In this document: piece by piece, positions 39,808-50,014 of the stretch
How positions within the stretch are numbered: position 1 is the stretch's first letter
Layout of the letters: each line of letters begins with the position of its first letter
NCBI RefSeq assembly: GCF_900143235.1
Contig: NZ_FRDF01000004.1
Span: 1 to 64,000, forward strand
DNA from: Erythrobacter sanguineus
GTDB lineage: Bacteria; Pseudomonadota; Alphaproteobacteria; Sphingomonadales; Sphingomonadaceae
Direction of reading: 5' to 3'
Length of the DNA: 64,000 nt
The notes under the pieces: model-generated
What the model was told of the DNA's origin: nothing
Database searches by the model: none
Seen by the model: the letters and a program-made list of their open reading frames with translations, nothing else
Program-made: the position numbers and the translations under genes

Positions 39808-40319
39808 GCCACCCCTGCGCTACGCCGATTGAGCAATCCGGTCGCGCCCTGATCGCCCGTCAGCCGCGCCAGATCGGGCAGCGCCGCTGGAGCAAAGGCG
39901 ACCGGATGGCCGGGCCTGCCGCCCACGCGCGGACGGGCAGCATAGCCTGCTTCTTCTGCCATGCCGGCGAGCGCCGGGCACAGGTGAACCGGCACCAGCG
40001 GCATATCGCCAAGGAACACGAATAGGCCCTTCCCCGGCTCGGCAAGCGCCGCAAGGCCGGTGTGCAGCGAGGCGGCCATGCCATCCTCCCAGTCAGGCGT
40101 TGACACGATCTGGCACGCCAGGCCTTGAACCGCGCCCGCAACCGCTTCGTGATCGGCGCCGACGGCAACCACCACCTCACCGAACCCTGCCGTGAGCACC
40201 ATGTCGAGCGTGCGGCGGATCACCGGAACGCCGCCGAGCAGCGCGAGCAGTTTGCCTCCGCCGAAACGCCGCCCAGCTCCTGCCGCGAGCACCAGTGCAC
40301 CCCAGCCTTCAAGGGTCAT
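39663..40319 (-). CDS. MobA-like nucleotidyltransferase (MocA group)
   Basis: 218 residues. The nucleotidyltransferase N-terminus is ALVLAAGAGRRFGGGKLLALLGGVPVIRRTLD, with the metal-site GDMPLVP and GRPGHPVAF following. MocA transfers CMP to molybdopterin to make the cytosine dinucleotide used by xanthine-oxidase-family enzymes. This fits the hydroxylase genes beside it. Its last ~50 residues (DIDNRSDLSAAERAWKAHATCATSDSAMSRGALPKP) are coded antisense to xdhC and are unlikely to be conserved. It starts 17 bases after the IorB-like stop. Confidence 0.88.
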   Translation of the reverse strand: MTLEGWGALVLAAGAGRRFGGGKLLALLGGVPVIRRTLDMVLTAGFGEVVVAVGADHEAVAGAVQGLACQIVSTPDWEDGMAASLHTGLAALAEPGKGLFVFLGDMPLVPVHLCPALAGMAEEAGYAARPRVGGRPGHPVAFAPAALPDLARLTGDQGATGLLNRRSAGVAYLDTDAMGAVLDIDNRSDLSAAERAWKAHATCATSDSAMSRGALPKP

Positions 40320-40335
40320 GGTGCGCGTCCGGTGA

Positions 40336-42612
40336 TCAGGCCTTCGCCTGCGTCAGCAAAGGCAGGGCGCGGATACGCTTTCCGGTCGCCGCGAACAGCG
40401 CATTGGCTAGCGCGGCCGAGGCCGGCGGCACGCCGGGTTCGCCAATCCCGCCCATCGCCGCATCGCTTTCGATGAAGTGGACATCGATCATTGGCGGGGC
40501 ATCGACCAGCTTCAACAGATTGTAATCGTTGAAATTGCTTTCAACCACCGCGCCCTTTTCCAGCGTGATGGCCTCGCCGATGGCTGACGAGAGCCCCATG
40601 ATCATGCCGCCTGCAATCTGCGCTTCGGCGTTGATCGGGTTCACCGTTGTGCCGCAATCGACCACCGCCCAGGCCTTGAGCACCTTCGGGCTGCCGTCGT
40701 CCTTGACCGTCGCTTCGATCACTTCGGCCACGATTGTGCCGAAGCTTTCGACAATCGCGATCCCGCGCCCGGCCCCTTCGGGCAAGGGCGCACCCCAGCC
40801 TGACCGTTCGGCCACGGCGTCAAGCACCTTCTGGTGGCGCGAACCTTCGGGCAGATGTTTGCGGCGGAACTGGTAAGGATCTTCGCCCGCGGCATCGGCC
40901 AGCTCGTCGATGAAGCTTTCGTTGTAAAAGCCGATCTGGGTTGAATTGACCGAACGCCACGGGCCGTCGATCTGGTTCGAGGTGTAACCGAAATGGCGGC
41001 GCGAAGTGGCCGGGACTTGATAGATGAAGCCCGCCTCGCTTTCGGAATTGTCACCCTGAACGTAATCGGTGCGCCATGCCGCGATCCGGCCATCATCGCC
41101 GAGCGTGGCCGACAGCCGGGCCGAGGATTGCGCACGATAGGTACCATGGCGGACCTCTTCCTCGCGGCTCCAGATCAGCTTGACCGGATAGGGCACCTGC
41201 ATGGCCAGCACCGTGACCTGATCGATGATTTCGGTCACGCCCGGAAACCGCCGACCAAAGCCGCCGCCCATGATCATCGGATTGAAGATCACATCATCCA
41301 TCTCCAGCCCCGCAGCCGCGGCTGCGCGATCACGCGCACCGATCGGGTCCTGCAACCCGCCCCACAGGTGCAGTTTGCCATCCTTGAAATGGGCCGTGAG
41401 CGCGAAGGGCTCCATCATCGCATGGTGCAAGAAAGGAACGCGGAAATCGGCGGTGATGGTCTTGTCGCCCGCCGCCATCAACGCCGCATCGACATCACCC
41501 GCGCCCGCTTCGCCATCGGGCTTGCCCGCTTCGCGCAGCTTGTCCTGCGCAGCGTAGATCGCCGCAGTCGACATCGCACCATGACCGCCATCGGTGAACT
41601 TGGGCGAGAGCGCATTGAGGCCCTTCAAGGCCTGCCAGTATCCCTTGGCAACGACGATCACCGCGTCGTCCAGCGTCACCACTTTCTCAACCCCCGGCAT
41701 GGCCAGCGCGGGCGCCTCGTCGACGGATTCGAGCTTGCCGCCGCGCACCGGCGCCGCCGCGATGGTCGCCACGCGCATGTCAGGCAGGGTGAAGTCGATG
41801 CCATAAACCGCGCTTCCATCGACCTTGGCCGGGATGTCGAGCCGGGTCACGGGCTTGCCGATCAGCTTGTAATCCTTGCGCGATTTGAGCACCGGATCGC
41901 GGGTGAGCGAGCGTTCCGCCGCGCCTGCCGCCAGTTCGCCATAGCGCAAGCTGCGGCCCGATGCGGCATGCGTCACCACGCTGTCAGCCGTGGTCAATTC
42001 GCCCGCAGGCACGCCCAGCCGGCTCGCCGCCTCCTCGATCAGTGCGAGCCGCACGGCCGCGCCGACAACGCGCATCCCGCCTTGGCCGGTAAAGCGCACC
42101 GCCGACGAACCGCCGGTAATCTGGATCTTCTGCGACCGCGTCAACATCCCGATCACCGCCACCGGCAACGCGTTGATGACACCGGGATAGCCGCTCATTT
42201 CGCCGAGGAAGCTCTGCACCAGCGCGGTGTTGGAAAAGGCCACATCAGACGGCGCCTGTTCGACCTTGACCTTGTCCCACGCGGCATCGAGTTCGTCGGC
42301 CAGCATCAGGCCCAGCGCCGTGTGCGTGCCCTGCCCCATGTCGATATGCGGAGAGAACACCGTGACCGTGTCATCCTCGGCAATCTTCATCCAGGTCAGG
42401 AAATTGTGCTCGCCCTCTGCGGTGGTGAGCGCCTTGGCCCGGGCACGCGCGCTGCTGTCGGCCCAGTACAGGCCGAACGCGCCGCCGCCCACCAGCAGCG
42501 CCGATCCGACCAGGAAGATGCGCCGCTTGACGCCCTTCTTCTTTACCGGCGCTATGGGCGCGGCGGCGGCTTCGGTCTCTTCGATGTCGGGATTGGGATT
42601 GTCGGCCATCAT
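40336..42612 (-). CDS. Molybdopterin-binding subunit, isoquinoline 1-oxidoreductase beta type
   Basis: 758 residues from ATG 42612. A single anchor helix (residues 29-48, [21 protein letters not shown]) suggests periplasmic or membrane-anchored location. The aldehyde oxidase/xanthine dehydrogenase molybdopterin fold is then clear: [112 protein letters not shown] and the terminal [19 protein letters not shown] with the catalytic Glu. The alpha subunit precedes it (ATGA overlap). Substrate unknown; N-heterocycles or aldehydes are likely. Confidence 0.92.
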   Translation of the reverse strand: MMADNPNPDIEETEAAAAPIAPVKKKGVKRRIFLVGSALLVGGGAFGLYWADSSARARAKALTTAEGEHNFLTWMKIAEDDTVTVFSPHIDMGQGTHTALGLMLADELDAAWDKVKVEQAPSDVAFSNTALVQSFLGEMSGYPGVINALPVAVIGMLTRSQKIQITGGSSAVRFTGQGGMRVVGAAVRLALIEEAASRLGVPAGELTTADSVVTHAASGRSLRYGELAAGAAERSLTRDPVLKSRKDYKLIGKPVTRLDIPAKVDGSAVYGIDFTLPDMRVATIAAAPVRGGKLESVDEAPALAMPGVEKVVTLDDAVIVVAKGYWQALKGLNALSPKFTDGGHGAMSTAAIYAAQDKLREAGKPDGEAGAGDVDAALMAAGDKTITADFRVPFLHHAMMEPFALTAHFKDGKLHLWGGLQDPIGARDRAAAAAGLEMDDVIFNPMIMGGGFGRRFPGVTEIIDQVTVLAMQVPYPVKLIWSREEEVRHGTYRAQSSARLSATLGDDGRIAAWRTDYVQGDNSESEAGFIYQVPATSRRHFGYTSNQIDGPWRSVNSTQIGFYNESFIDELADAAGEDPYQFRRKHLPEGSRHQKVLDAVAERSGWGAPLPEGAGRGIAIVESFGTIVAEVIEATVKDDGSPKVLKAWAVVDCGTTVNPINAEAQIAGGMIMGLSSAIGEAITLEKGAVVESNFNDYNLLKLVDAPPMIDVHFIESDAAMGGIGEPGVPPASAALANALFAATGKRIRALPLLTQAKA

Positions 42613-43091
42613 GCCTCTCCCTGCACGGCCGCAGCGGCGCTGCCGGTTGCGGCGAGGATCGCCGTGCGAATACGCGGATAGGTGCCGCAGCGGCAGATAT
42701 TGGTCATCGCCTCGTCGATCTGGGCATCGGACGGCGTGCCATTGCGCTCGATCAGGGCGACCGCGGCCATGATCTGGCCCGATTGGCAATATCCGCATTG
42801 CGGGACCTGCGCATCGATCCAGGCCTGCTGCACCTTGTGGAGCGTGCCGTCTGCGCCCTTCAGCCCTTCGATGGTGGTCACCGCCCTGCCCGCAATCTCG
42901 CTGACGGGGACGCTGCACGAACGGGTCAACGCCCCGTCGACATGGACCGAACAGGCCCCGCAGGCGGCGATCCCGCAGCCGAACTTGGTGCCGGTAAGCG
43001 CCAGATCCTCACGCAGCACCCACAGCAGCGGCGTATCGGCCTCGGCCTCGACGCTCACCCCTTTGCCATTGACCGTAAAGGCAATTGCCAC
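42609..43091 (-). CDS. (2Fe-2S)-binding subunit of the hydroxylase (IorA-like)
   Basis: 160 residues from GTG 43091, with GGGGAG upstream; the longer open frame does not look like a ferredoxin. Plant-type 2Fe-2S cluster at residues about 38-60 ([18 protein letters not shown] plus C70) and a second, helical 2Fe-2S domain with [10 protein letters not shown] and [11 protein letters not shown]. It passes electrons between the molybdenum subunit and an acceptor. No FAD subunit is in the window, in line with isoquinoline oxidoreductase-type enzymes that donate to a cytochrome. Confidence 0.93.
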   Translation of the reverse strand: MAIAFTVNGKGVSVEAEADTPLLWVLREDLALTGTKFGCGIAACGACSVHVDGALTRSCSVPVSEIAGRAVTTIEGLKGADGTLHKVQQAWIDAQVPQCGYCQSGQIMAAVALIERNGTPSDAQIDEAMTNICRCGTYPRIRTAILAATGSAAAAVQGEA

Positions 43092-43180
43092 TGCGCAGAA
43101 CTCCCCGTTTCCTCGAATGGGTTGTGTATAGCAACCCGTTGCCCCGCAGGCCATGGGAAAGACGACGAAGGTGCGAGGCG

Positions 43181-44371
43181 CTAGCGTTCCATCGCTGCAA
43201 GGGCGGCAGGCAAGGCAGATGCAAGCGCCATGGCCGCGCTGCGTGCTCCATCCCGATCAGCGTCGTCGGCGACCTCGTAGGTATAGGCGGGGATCGCATA
43301 GGTGGCGTGAAACCAGTTCTTGGCCGTGCCGCTGCCCGGATTGGCGTTGCGCGGTTCGATCGTGAAGGGGTAGCTGGCAAAGGCCGTCTCGCGGCCATCC
43401 AGCCATGCCGCCCGAAAACGCCGCTGCTGCGGGCTTGCCTCATCACCCTGTACGTAGAACAGGTTGCTGCGGGTCGAATGGAAATCCACCATCAGAACCG
43501 GGCGCACGCCCTGCGGCAAGGCATCGAGCCACGTCTTGACGCTGCGGGTTTCAGGCTGGGTGAAGGGCCCCCAATCGCGATTGATATCCACCGCGCCGCG
43601 ATTGGCGCGCCAGTGGCCGCGCGCCGCGCCGTCGGGGTTGAGCATCGGCACGATCAGGAACTGCAGGTCGCCGGTTTCCTTCGCATTGCCCCCGATCATC
43701 GCGACCAGTTGATCAACAAAGGCCTGCATGGCGATTGCCCCGGTGACTTCTGGAGGATGCTGACGGCCGAGCAGCACCACCAACCGCGGCGCATCGGCGC
43801 GGCCCAGCCGGATCGCCTCCACCGCGCGCCCATCATGCGAATGGCCGAGCGTGAAGACCGGCGATCCGGTTGCCCCGCTCCAGCGTTGAAGGTCGGCACG
43901 GGCATCGCCCGGCGTGATGATCTCCTGCGCGGCAATCAGCGCCTTGCCCGGTGGCAGGTGCAGCTTTGCCGCCATGTCCGTTTCACCCGGCTCGACCGGC
44001 AGATCGCGCCATGTGCTGCCGTCATGATATTTGGGCGCATAGCGGTGGCGCCCGCCGAGATAGCGCAATATCACGGTGACCGGAGCGCTGCCTTCGGCCT
44101 CGTAGCGAAATGCATACCACGGGCTGGGATTGATCGGGGGCGCATGTTCGGGGGTCACCAGCAAGGTGAATTCCCGCTCCCCGGTGACCGCGCAGGCCGA
44201 AGCCGACGCGCCTGGGAAATCGAAATGGAGGCTGGCCGACGCGGTTCGGCACTCTCCCGTTGCCGGACTGGCCGGCGCAGCCGTAGTCGGGGGCGGCGCG
44301 GGGGACGGCGCATGCGCGCACGCCCCCGTTGCCATGACAAGGCTGGCAATGACAGGCCAGTGCCTCACCAC
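43181..44371 (-). CDS. M14-family zinc carboxypeptidase, lipoprotein
   Basis: 396 residues from GTG 44371 (VVRHW) with a weak GCGGAG site; GTG 44368 is possible. The lipobox is LVMATGAC. The M14 zinc ligands are [10 protein letters not shown] (HxxE) and VDFHSTRSN, and a catalytic Glu lies in the C-terminal [14 protein letters not shown]. An N-terminal beta-sandwich (residues 30-150) precedes the catalytic domain. It is the last gene of the dctA-esterase-TonB operon and starts 17 bases after the TonB receptor ends. It probably trims imported or periplasmic peptides. Confidence 0.88.
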   Translation of the reverse strand: MVRHWPVIASLVMATGACAHAPSPAPPPTTAAPASPATGECRTASASLHFDFPGASASACAVTGEREFTLLVTPEHAPPINPSPWYAFRYEAEGSAPVTVILRYLGGRHRYAPKYHDGSTWRDLPVEPGETDMAAKLHLPPGKALIAAQEIITPGDARADLQRWSGATGSPVFTLGHSHDGRAVEAIRLGRADAPRLVVLLGRQHPPEVTGAIAMQAFVDQLVAMIGGNAKETGDLQFLIVPMLNPDGAARGHWRANRGAVDINRDWGPFTQPETRSVKTWLDALPQGVRPVLMVDFHSTRSNLFYVQGDEASPQQRRFRAAWLDGRETAFASYPFTIEPRNANPGSGTAKNWFHATYAIPAYTYEVADDADRDGARSAAMALASALPAALAAMER

Positions 44372-44387
44372 CGCGCCGCACTCCGCA

Positions 44388-47300
44388 TCAGAACGGCTTG
44401 CGCAGTTCGACCCGGAACACCCGCCCGCGCGGCGTGTGCAGCGCGCTGAGGTAACCATAGGTTTCATCAGCCAGCGGCGGATCCTTGTCGAACAGGTTGT
44501 TGATGCCGAACCGCAGGCGGGTACCATCAAGCGCGGTGTCATTGTCGATGGTATAGGCGACCGCGGCATTGATGGTAAGGAAATCATTCACCCGGAATAA
44601 GTTCGCGTTGGGATTATCCGACACGATCGGGTTGTCACGGGTCACGCTGGTGTTCCAGACCTCGCCGACGTAATTCGCGAAAAGCGACAGGTCGACCGGC
44701 CCGGTATCCCAGTTGACCGATCCGCTGAAGCGCCACTTGGGCCGTCCGTCGAGCTCGAGCACTTCGCCAAGTCCGCCAACCACGACTTCTGGTGGCAGAA
44801 CCCCGCTGGCAACCCCATCGATCAGTTCCTGCGCATCAGGGCCGGCTGACTGGACGAAGCTGTCCAGACGCGCCGCGTTGAAGCGCAGACGGAACTTGCC
44901 GATGCCGAAATCGGGGACGTTGTAGAGCAGACCGAAATCCCAGCCCTTCGAAACACGGCTGTCGAGGTTGAGATAGGGATCGTCCACAAACAAGATCTCG
45001 CCCGCCGGAGAAAGGCTGGTCCCGGCGAACAGGTCGATCTCTTCCTGGGTCGGAGCGGCGCGGACCACGTTGGGGTTGACGCCGCCCGTGAGCCGCCGCA
45101 GCAGATCGAGCGCGATCGCATTGTCATCCCCGAAGGTGCCCACCAGCCCGCGCTGCTTCACGCGCCAGTAATCCGCCGTCAGCGTCAGGCCGGGCAGGAA
45201 CCTCGGTTCGAGCACGAGGCCGAGGTTGATGCTGGTGCTGTCCTCCGGTTCGAGCTGGTCGGTGCCCGAACGGAAGCTGATCACGCCCGCCCCCGGACAC
45301 ACGCCGAGATCATCGATGATGCCCTTTTCAACCTGTGCCTGACAGATCACGAAATCATCGCGGGTGTTGGAACGGGTGGTGCCGGCGTCATTGACCTGAA
45401 CGAGGTTCGGCGCCCGGAAACCTTGCGACCAGGCACCGCGGAAACTGATCCCGGGGATCACCATCCACGAGGCCGCAACGCGCGGGACCACGGCGGTTTC
45501 GTTGATGTCGGCAAAATGCTCCATCCGGCCCGCCAGCTGGAGATTCAGTGACTCGATCAGCGGGATATCCATATCCTCGCTCACCAGCGGGACAAAGGCT
45601 TCGGCAAAGGCCGACCAGACCTGCCGCGCGCCGCTGGTATCGGGCGAGGGGCTGGTGCCCGCCACGTCGCTTTCGTTGAACACGCCGGTGACGCTGTCGG
45701 TCCATGTGATGGTGCCATCAAGCCGCGGGTCGCGATCGTCGAAGAAGGTTTCGCGCCGCCATTCAATCCCCGCCGCAATCCCGACATCGCCGCCGGGCAG
45801 CGCGAGCAGGCTGCTGTTGCTGACCTTGAAATCTGCCAACGCAAGGGTGGTGCCGCCGCGGCGGAACACGTCGATGACGAAGGGATCGATCACGCTTTGC
45901 GGGTTGGGGGTGCAATCGCCCTGACCCGGATCACCGGTCACGCAGCCGCCATTGAAGGGGTTATAGGCATCGGGTGTCGAACGGTTGATCGCCTCCTGCA
46001 TCAGCGTCAGCGAGACGCGGTTGCCTTCGAGGTCGGTCAGCTTGGCTTCGGAATAGACGAAGCCGGTGTCGAAATCCCACGCGCCGAAATTGCCGCGCAG
46101 GCCGCCGACGAGGCGATAGGTGTCCTTGTCGACATCCACGGTGCGGGGGCCGACATCGACGAAGCGGTAACGTTCCATGATAAGGTCCGCGCCGCCAGCG
46201 GGAATGCTGGTGCCCGCCAGACGGTTGGGATTGGCCGTTCCGTCCGGCAGCGTCGTCGCACCGAAGGGGTTCCAGTAGGCATTGCGCGAAATCCCCACCG
46301 GCACCGCACTGAGGATCGCTGCGGGGGTAATGTTGCGGCTGCTTTCCGAACGGAAATAGGTGCCTTCGAAATAGGCCTCAAGGCTGTTGGAGAGTTCGTA
46401 ACTGAACAATGCGGCTGCGTTGTAGCGGGTCTTTTCGCTGATCAGCGTGGTGCCGAAGGCGCGGTTATAACGCACATCGGGCGTCGGCGTGGTGCCGTTA
46501 CGGGCGCACAGGCCATCGCCGAAATCGAGCCGGCAGCCGGGAAAGCTGGATGGCTGCAGATAGAAGTCGTCATCGCGGATCGGCGTGGCGTTGTTGGGCG
46601 CCTGAATGTCGAACTGGCCGAACGGGCCAAAGGTGTTGCGGTTGTTGAACTGCGTATCACCCTCGAAATCGGTGCCCTCCACCAGCGGGAGCCGATTGTC
46701 ATCGGCGGAATAGGGACGCTCGGAAGACGGCATGCCATTTTCGTGGAAATAGCTGCCATAGAATGTGAGGTTTGCGCGCCCTTCGGCGAAGTCGAAGCCA
46801 TAGCCGCCGTTGAAGATGGTGCTGTAAAGGCTGGTACCTTCCGACCCGCGCCATTCCGCCTCGACAAACCCGCCCTTGCGGTTGCCGCGCAGCACGGTGT
46901 TGACCACGCCGGCCACTGCGTCTGCGCCGTAGATCGCCGAAGCGCCGTCGCGCAGCACTTCGAGCCGCCGGACGCTGCCCGGCGCGATTTCATTGGCATC
47001 CGCGCTGACCACAGGCACCAGCAGCTCGGTCTGGAAGCCGGGGCTCAGCACCATGCGCCGCCCGTTGATCAGCACCAGCGTGTTGCCGGTGCCAAGATCG
47101 CGCAGGTTGATCGAGGCGACATCGCCGCGGGCGTTGTTCTGGGACACATCGTTCTGTTCGTTGAACGCGACGCCGCCCGCCTGCGGAATGGCGCGGAACA
47201 GATCATCACCCGATGCCCCGGCGATGTTCTGGATGTCGATCTCGTCGACAACGGTCACCGGCAACACATCGTTGATCTTGGCACCCTGGATCTGGGTGCC

Positions 47301-47459
47301 GGTGACGATGATCTCGCGCTCCAGCCGCGGCGCGTCAGTGGTTACCTCCGCAGCTGCATCTGGCGCGGCATTATCCTGCGCGTTAACCGCGGTGGCGGCG
47401 ATCAGGCTGCCACCGCACATCAGAGCAAGCCTGCCCAGAAGCCGTGTCGACATATTCAT
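44388..47459 (-). CDS. TonB-dependent outer-membrane receptor
   Basis: 1023 residues. Signal peptide to about residue 27. The plug domain runs about 55-170 with ITGTQIQGAKINDVLPVTVVDEIDIQN, NLRDLGTGNTLVLINGRRMV and LRRLEVLRDGASAIYGADAVAGVVNTVLRG. A 22-strand barrel follows, ending VFRVELRKPF with the C-terminal Phe. The group is the large Sphingomonadales receptor family for carbohydrates, peptides or polyketides. The operon context (esterase and carboxypeptidase) hints at a peptide or esterified substrate. Its ATG overlaps the esterase stop by four bases. Confidence 0.94.
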   Translation of the reverse strand: MNMSTRLLGRLALMCGGSLIAATAVNAQDNAAPDAAAEVTTDAPRLEREIIVTGTQIQGAKINDVLPVTVVDEIDIQNIAGASGDDLFRAIPQAGGVAFNEQNDVSQNNARGDVASINLRDLGTGNTLVLINGRRMVLSPGFQTELLVPVVSADANEIAPGSVRRLEVLRDGASAIYGADAVAGVVNTVLRGNRKGGFVEAEWRGSEGTSLYSTIFNGGYGFDFAEGRANLTFYGSYFHENGMPSSERPYSADDNRLPLVEGTDFEGDTQFNNRNTFGPFGQFDIQAPNNATPIRDDDFYLQPSSFPGCRLDFGDGLCARNGTTPTPDVRYNRAFGTTLISEKTRYNAAALFSYELSNSLEAYFEGTYFRSESSRNITPAAILSAVPVGISRNAYWNPFGATTLPDGTANPNRLAGTSIPAGGADLIMERYRFVDVGPRTVDVDKDTYRLVGGLRGNFGAWDFDTGFVYSEAKLTDLEGNRVSLTLMQEAINRSTPDAYNPFNGGCVTGDPGQGDCTPNPQSVIDPFVIDVFRRGGTTLALADFKVSNSSLLALPGGDVGIAAGIEWRRETFFDDRDPRLDGTITWTDSVTGVFNESDVAGTSPSPDTSGARQVWSAFAEAFVPLVSEDMDIPLIESLNLQLAGRMEHFADINETAVVPRVAASWMVIPGISFRGAWSQGFRAPNLVQVNDAGTTRSNTRDDFVICQAQVEKGIIDDLGVCPGAGVISFRSGTDQLEPEDSTSINLGLVLEPRFLPGLTLTADYWRVKQRGLVGTFGDDNAIALDLLRRLTGGVNPNVVRAAPTQEEIDLFAGTSLSPAGEILFVDDPYLNLDSRVSKGWDFGLLYNVPDFGIGKFRLRFNAARLDSFVQSAGPDAQELIDGVASGVLPPEVVVGGLGEVLELDGRPKWRFSGSVNWDTGPVDLSLFANYVGEVWNTSVTRDNPIVSDNPNANLFRVNDFLTINAAVAYTIDNDTALDGTRLRFGINNLFDKDPPLADETYGYLSALHTPRGRVFRVELRKPF

Positions 47460-48418
47460 TCTCCCTGTTTTTCAATAATTTCAATCGAGCGCGCCCAGTG
47501 CTCGAACAGCGCAGGCCATTGGCTGATGACCTGATCGGGTTTGCCGAGACCCCAGCCGTGCCCGCCGTCGCGGAACATGTGCAGCTCCGCGCTCGCCCCG
47601 GCGGCGACCAGTTTCTCGAACAATAAAATGCCATGGCCCGGCGGCGTGATCGCATCGTCGGCGGCGGCAAAGATGATGGTGGGCGGCGCGTGCTTGTCCG
47701 CATGGGTATCGAGCGACCATTCGGTCTCGGCCTTGGTGCTGGCCTTGTCACCCACGATCTCGCGCCGGGTGCGGGTGTTGTCATAGGGCCTGCGCAGGGT
47801 CACGACCGGAAACAGCAGCACCGCGAAATCGGGCCGCGCCGAGGCTTTTTCGTAAGCATCGGCCCCGGCGTAAAGCGCGCGGTCGGGCTGATAGGCGGTG
47901 AAGCCTGCAAGATGGCCGCCTGCGGAAAAGCCCATGATTCCGATCTTTGCGGGATCGAGGCTGAATTCGCTCGCACGGCTGCGGATAATCTTCATCGCCC
48001 GCTGTGCATCCATGAACGGAGCGGTGGAATCCCAGCCATCATTGGGCAGGCGATAGATCAGTTCGAACACGGTGAAGCCGCGCGCCTGCAGCCATTCGGC
48101 GGCCGGGGTGCTTTCCTTCCACAGCTGGATGCGGAAATAGCCGCCTCCGCCCGCCACCAGCACCGCCGCGCCATTGGGCTTGGCCGGGCGATAGACACGC
48201 ATGCGCGGGGTGGAAATGTTCCACACCGCACCATAGGCACCGCCCTTGTCGCCCAGCACCTCAGGCCCTGTGACGTTGCCATTGGCAGGCGCACGGCCCG
48301 GCCACAGCAGGATTTCTTCAGGGGTGCCTTGCGCGGCGGCAAGCGGCACAAGCGGCCAGGCTCCGGCCAGCATGGTCAGCAGAACTCCATGCGCCAGCAG
48401 ATGACGACGAGGGATCAC
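47456..48418 (-). CDS. Alpha/beta hydrolase, esterase/xylan-esterase type
   Basis: 320 residues from GTG 48418, overlapping the dctA stop (GTGA). The signal peptide is [37 protein letters not shown] (oxyanion region), [12 protein letters not shown] (nucleophile Ser in G-x-S-x-G), [11 protein letters not shown] (acid) and RDGGHGWG (His) form the triad. It belongs to the acetyl-esterase/BD-FAE-like group. It is located in the periplasm, between a transporter and a TonB receptor, so it probably acts on an imported substrate. Confidence 0.88.
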   Translation of the reverse strand: MIPRRHLLAHGVLLTMLAGAWPLVPLAAAQGTPEEILLWPGRAPANGNVTGPEVLGDKGGAYGAVWNISTPRMRVYRPAKPNGAAVLVAGGGGYFRIQLWKESTPAAEWLQARGFTVFELIYRLPNDGWDSTAPFMDAQRAMKIIRSRASEFSLDPAKIGIMGFSAGGHLAGFTAYQPDRALYAGADAYEKASARPDFAVLLFPVVTLRRPYDNTRTRREIVGDKASTKAETEWSLDTHADKHAPPTIIFAAADDAITPPGHGILLFEKLVAAGASAELHMFRDGGHGWGLGKPDQVISQWPALFEHWARSIEIIEKQGE

Positions 48419-49803
48419 GGGGTCTTCTCCAGCATTTCTGCGATCTTCTCGCTCACCGGGCCGCTGCGTTCGTGGCGTTCGATGTCTTCCTCGGGCAGCG
48501 GCATGGGGATGCCCGCCATCGCCGCCGCCAGCCGCTCGCGATCGAGCGCGTTCTCCCACCGCGCCACCACGATCGTCGCCACCGCATTGCCGATGAAATT
48601 GGTGATCGCGCGGCATTCGCTCATGAACCGGTCGATGCCCAGGATCAGCGCCATCCCCGCCACCGGCACGCTCGGCACCACCGACAGCGTGGCGGCAAGG
48701 ATCACGAAGCCCGCCCCCGTCACACCCGCCGCGCCCTTGGAACTGATCATCGCCACCAGCACCAGCGCGAGCTGTTCCGACAACGAAAGGTCGATCCCCA
48801 GCGCCTGCGCGATGAACAGCGCGGCCAGCGTCATGTAAATATTGGTGCCGTCGAGATTGAAGGAATAGCCGGTCGGCACCACCATCCCGACCACCGCCTT
48901 GCGGCAACCGGCAATTTCCATCTTCTCCATCAGGCTCGGCAGCGCGGCCTCGGAGGATGACGTGCCCAGCACCAGCAGCAGTTCCTCGCGCAGATAGCGG
49001 ATCAAGGCGAAGATCGAGAAGCCGGTGAGGTAACCGACCACCCCCAGCACCACCAGAACGAACAGCAGCGAGGTCACGTAGAAGGTCGCGATCAGCGCCG
49101 CGAGGTTGGCGAGCGAGCCCAATCCGAATTCGCCGATGGTAAAGGCAATCGCGCCGAAGGCCCCGATCGGCGCGAACTTCATCAGCATGTGGACCAGCTT
49201 GAACACCACCTCGCTGAAGGACGACAGCACGTCCATCACCAGATCGCTGTGCGGGCGGGTCGCGGCAATCGCGACGCCGGCGAGGATGGCGACCAGCAGC
49301 ACTTGCAGGATGTTGCCGTCCGTCACCGCGCTGAACAGGGTTTCGGGAATGATATTGAGCAGAAATCCGCTGATCGACTGCGCCTCGGCAGTCTTGGCAT
49401 AGCCTTCGACTGCGGCAGTATCGAGCGTGGCCGGATCAATGTTCAGCCCTTCACCCGGACGGACGACATTGGCAACGATCAGCCCGATGATCAGCGCCAG
49501 CGTGGAAAAGAACAGGAAATAGGCAAAGGCCTTGCCCGCGACGCTGCCGACCTGCTTCATGTCGCTCATCCCGGCAATGCCAGTGGCAACGGTGAGGAAG
49601 ATCACCGGCGCGATGATCATCTTGACCAGCTTGATGAAGCCATCGCCCAGCGGCTTCAATGCCGTGCCAGCCTCAGGCGCGAGGTGGCCGATCAGCGCGC
49701 CGACGAAGATCGCCGCCAACACCTGCACATAAAGCTGGCGATAGAGCGGCTTCTTCGCCGGCAGGGCAATGGCCCCCGGTGTGATGGCTGCGTGCGCGCC
49801 CAT
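48415..49803 (-). CDS. dctA: DctA-type dicarboxylate:cation symporter
   Basis: 462 residues from ATG 49803. Typical of the DAACS/SLC1 family: eight transmembrane helices, serine-rich reentrant loop [53 protein letters not shown], and [20 protein letters not shown] in the second reentrant loop. It imports C4-dicarboxylates; Glu/Asp transport by relatives cannot be excluded. It is divergent from dctBD, 211 bases away, and heads a four-gene operon, an unusual grouping for dctA. Confidence 0.95.
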   Translation of the reverse strand: MGAHAAITPGAIALPAKKPLYRQLYVQVLAAIFVGALIGHLAPEAGTALKPLGDGFIKLVKMIIAPVIFLTVATGIAGMSDMKQVGSVAGKAFAYFLFFSTLALIIGLIVANVVRPGEGLNIDPATLDTAAVEGYAKTAEAQSISGFLLNIIPETLFSAVTDGNILQVLLVAILAGVAIAATRPHSDLVMDVLSSFSEVVFKLVHMLMKFAPIGAFGAIAFTIGEFGLGSLANLAALIATFYVTSLLFVLVVLGVVGYLTGFSIFALIRYLREELLLVLGTSSSEAALPSLMEKMEIAGCRKAVVGMVVPTGYSFNLDGTNIYMTLAALFIAQALGIDLSLSEQLALVLVAMISSKGAAGVTGAGFVILAATLSVVPSVPVAGMALILGIDRFMSECRAITNFIGNAVATIVVARWENALDRERLAAAMAGIPMPLPEEDIERHERSGPVSEKIAEMLEKTP

Positions 49804-49934
49804 TGGTCGCTGGTTTCCCCGGATCCTGTCTCTCAACCCCCAGAATCGGGCCACAAGGCCGTGCTCGCAAGCAAATCACCCACAGAATCGGCGGTTCGCA
49901 TATTCAAAGGATTAGCGGGATCGCGCGCCATTCC

Positions 49935-49984
49935 TGTGCGAATATCCGCACAAATTTCTTGCCCGGAATGCGGAAAAGCGCACA
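49935..49984. promoter_or_regulatory. Two dyads resembling DctD upstream activating sites
   Basis: TGTGCG-AATATC-CGCACA (49935-49952, perfect) and AATGCG-GAAAAG-CGCACA (49967-49984, core TGCG/CGCA). Both have a 6-base spacer and their centres are 32 bp apart. They lie between dctA and dctB, where DctD sites are expected. No convincing -24/-12 sigma54 promoter was found next to them. Confidence 0.7.
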
Positions 49985-50014
49985 AGCACATCCCAGAGGA
50001 GCACCGCAGGCATC

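Noticed and set aside
40993..42681. 562-codon plus-strand frame opposite the molybdopterin subunit
   Set aside because: Fully antisense to a well-conserved enzyme gene; low-complexity Arg/His content.
45897..47534. 545-codon plus-strand frame opposite the TonB receptor
   Set aside because: Antisense to a receptor with plug and barrel motifs; no ribosome binding site.
49804..50014. Sigma54 -24/-12 promoter for dctA
   Set aside because: Best candidates (TGGCGCG-type near 49925 and TGGGTGA-type near 49880 on the minus strand) have 11 rather than 10 bases between the GG and GC elements.
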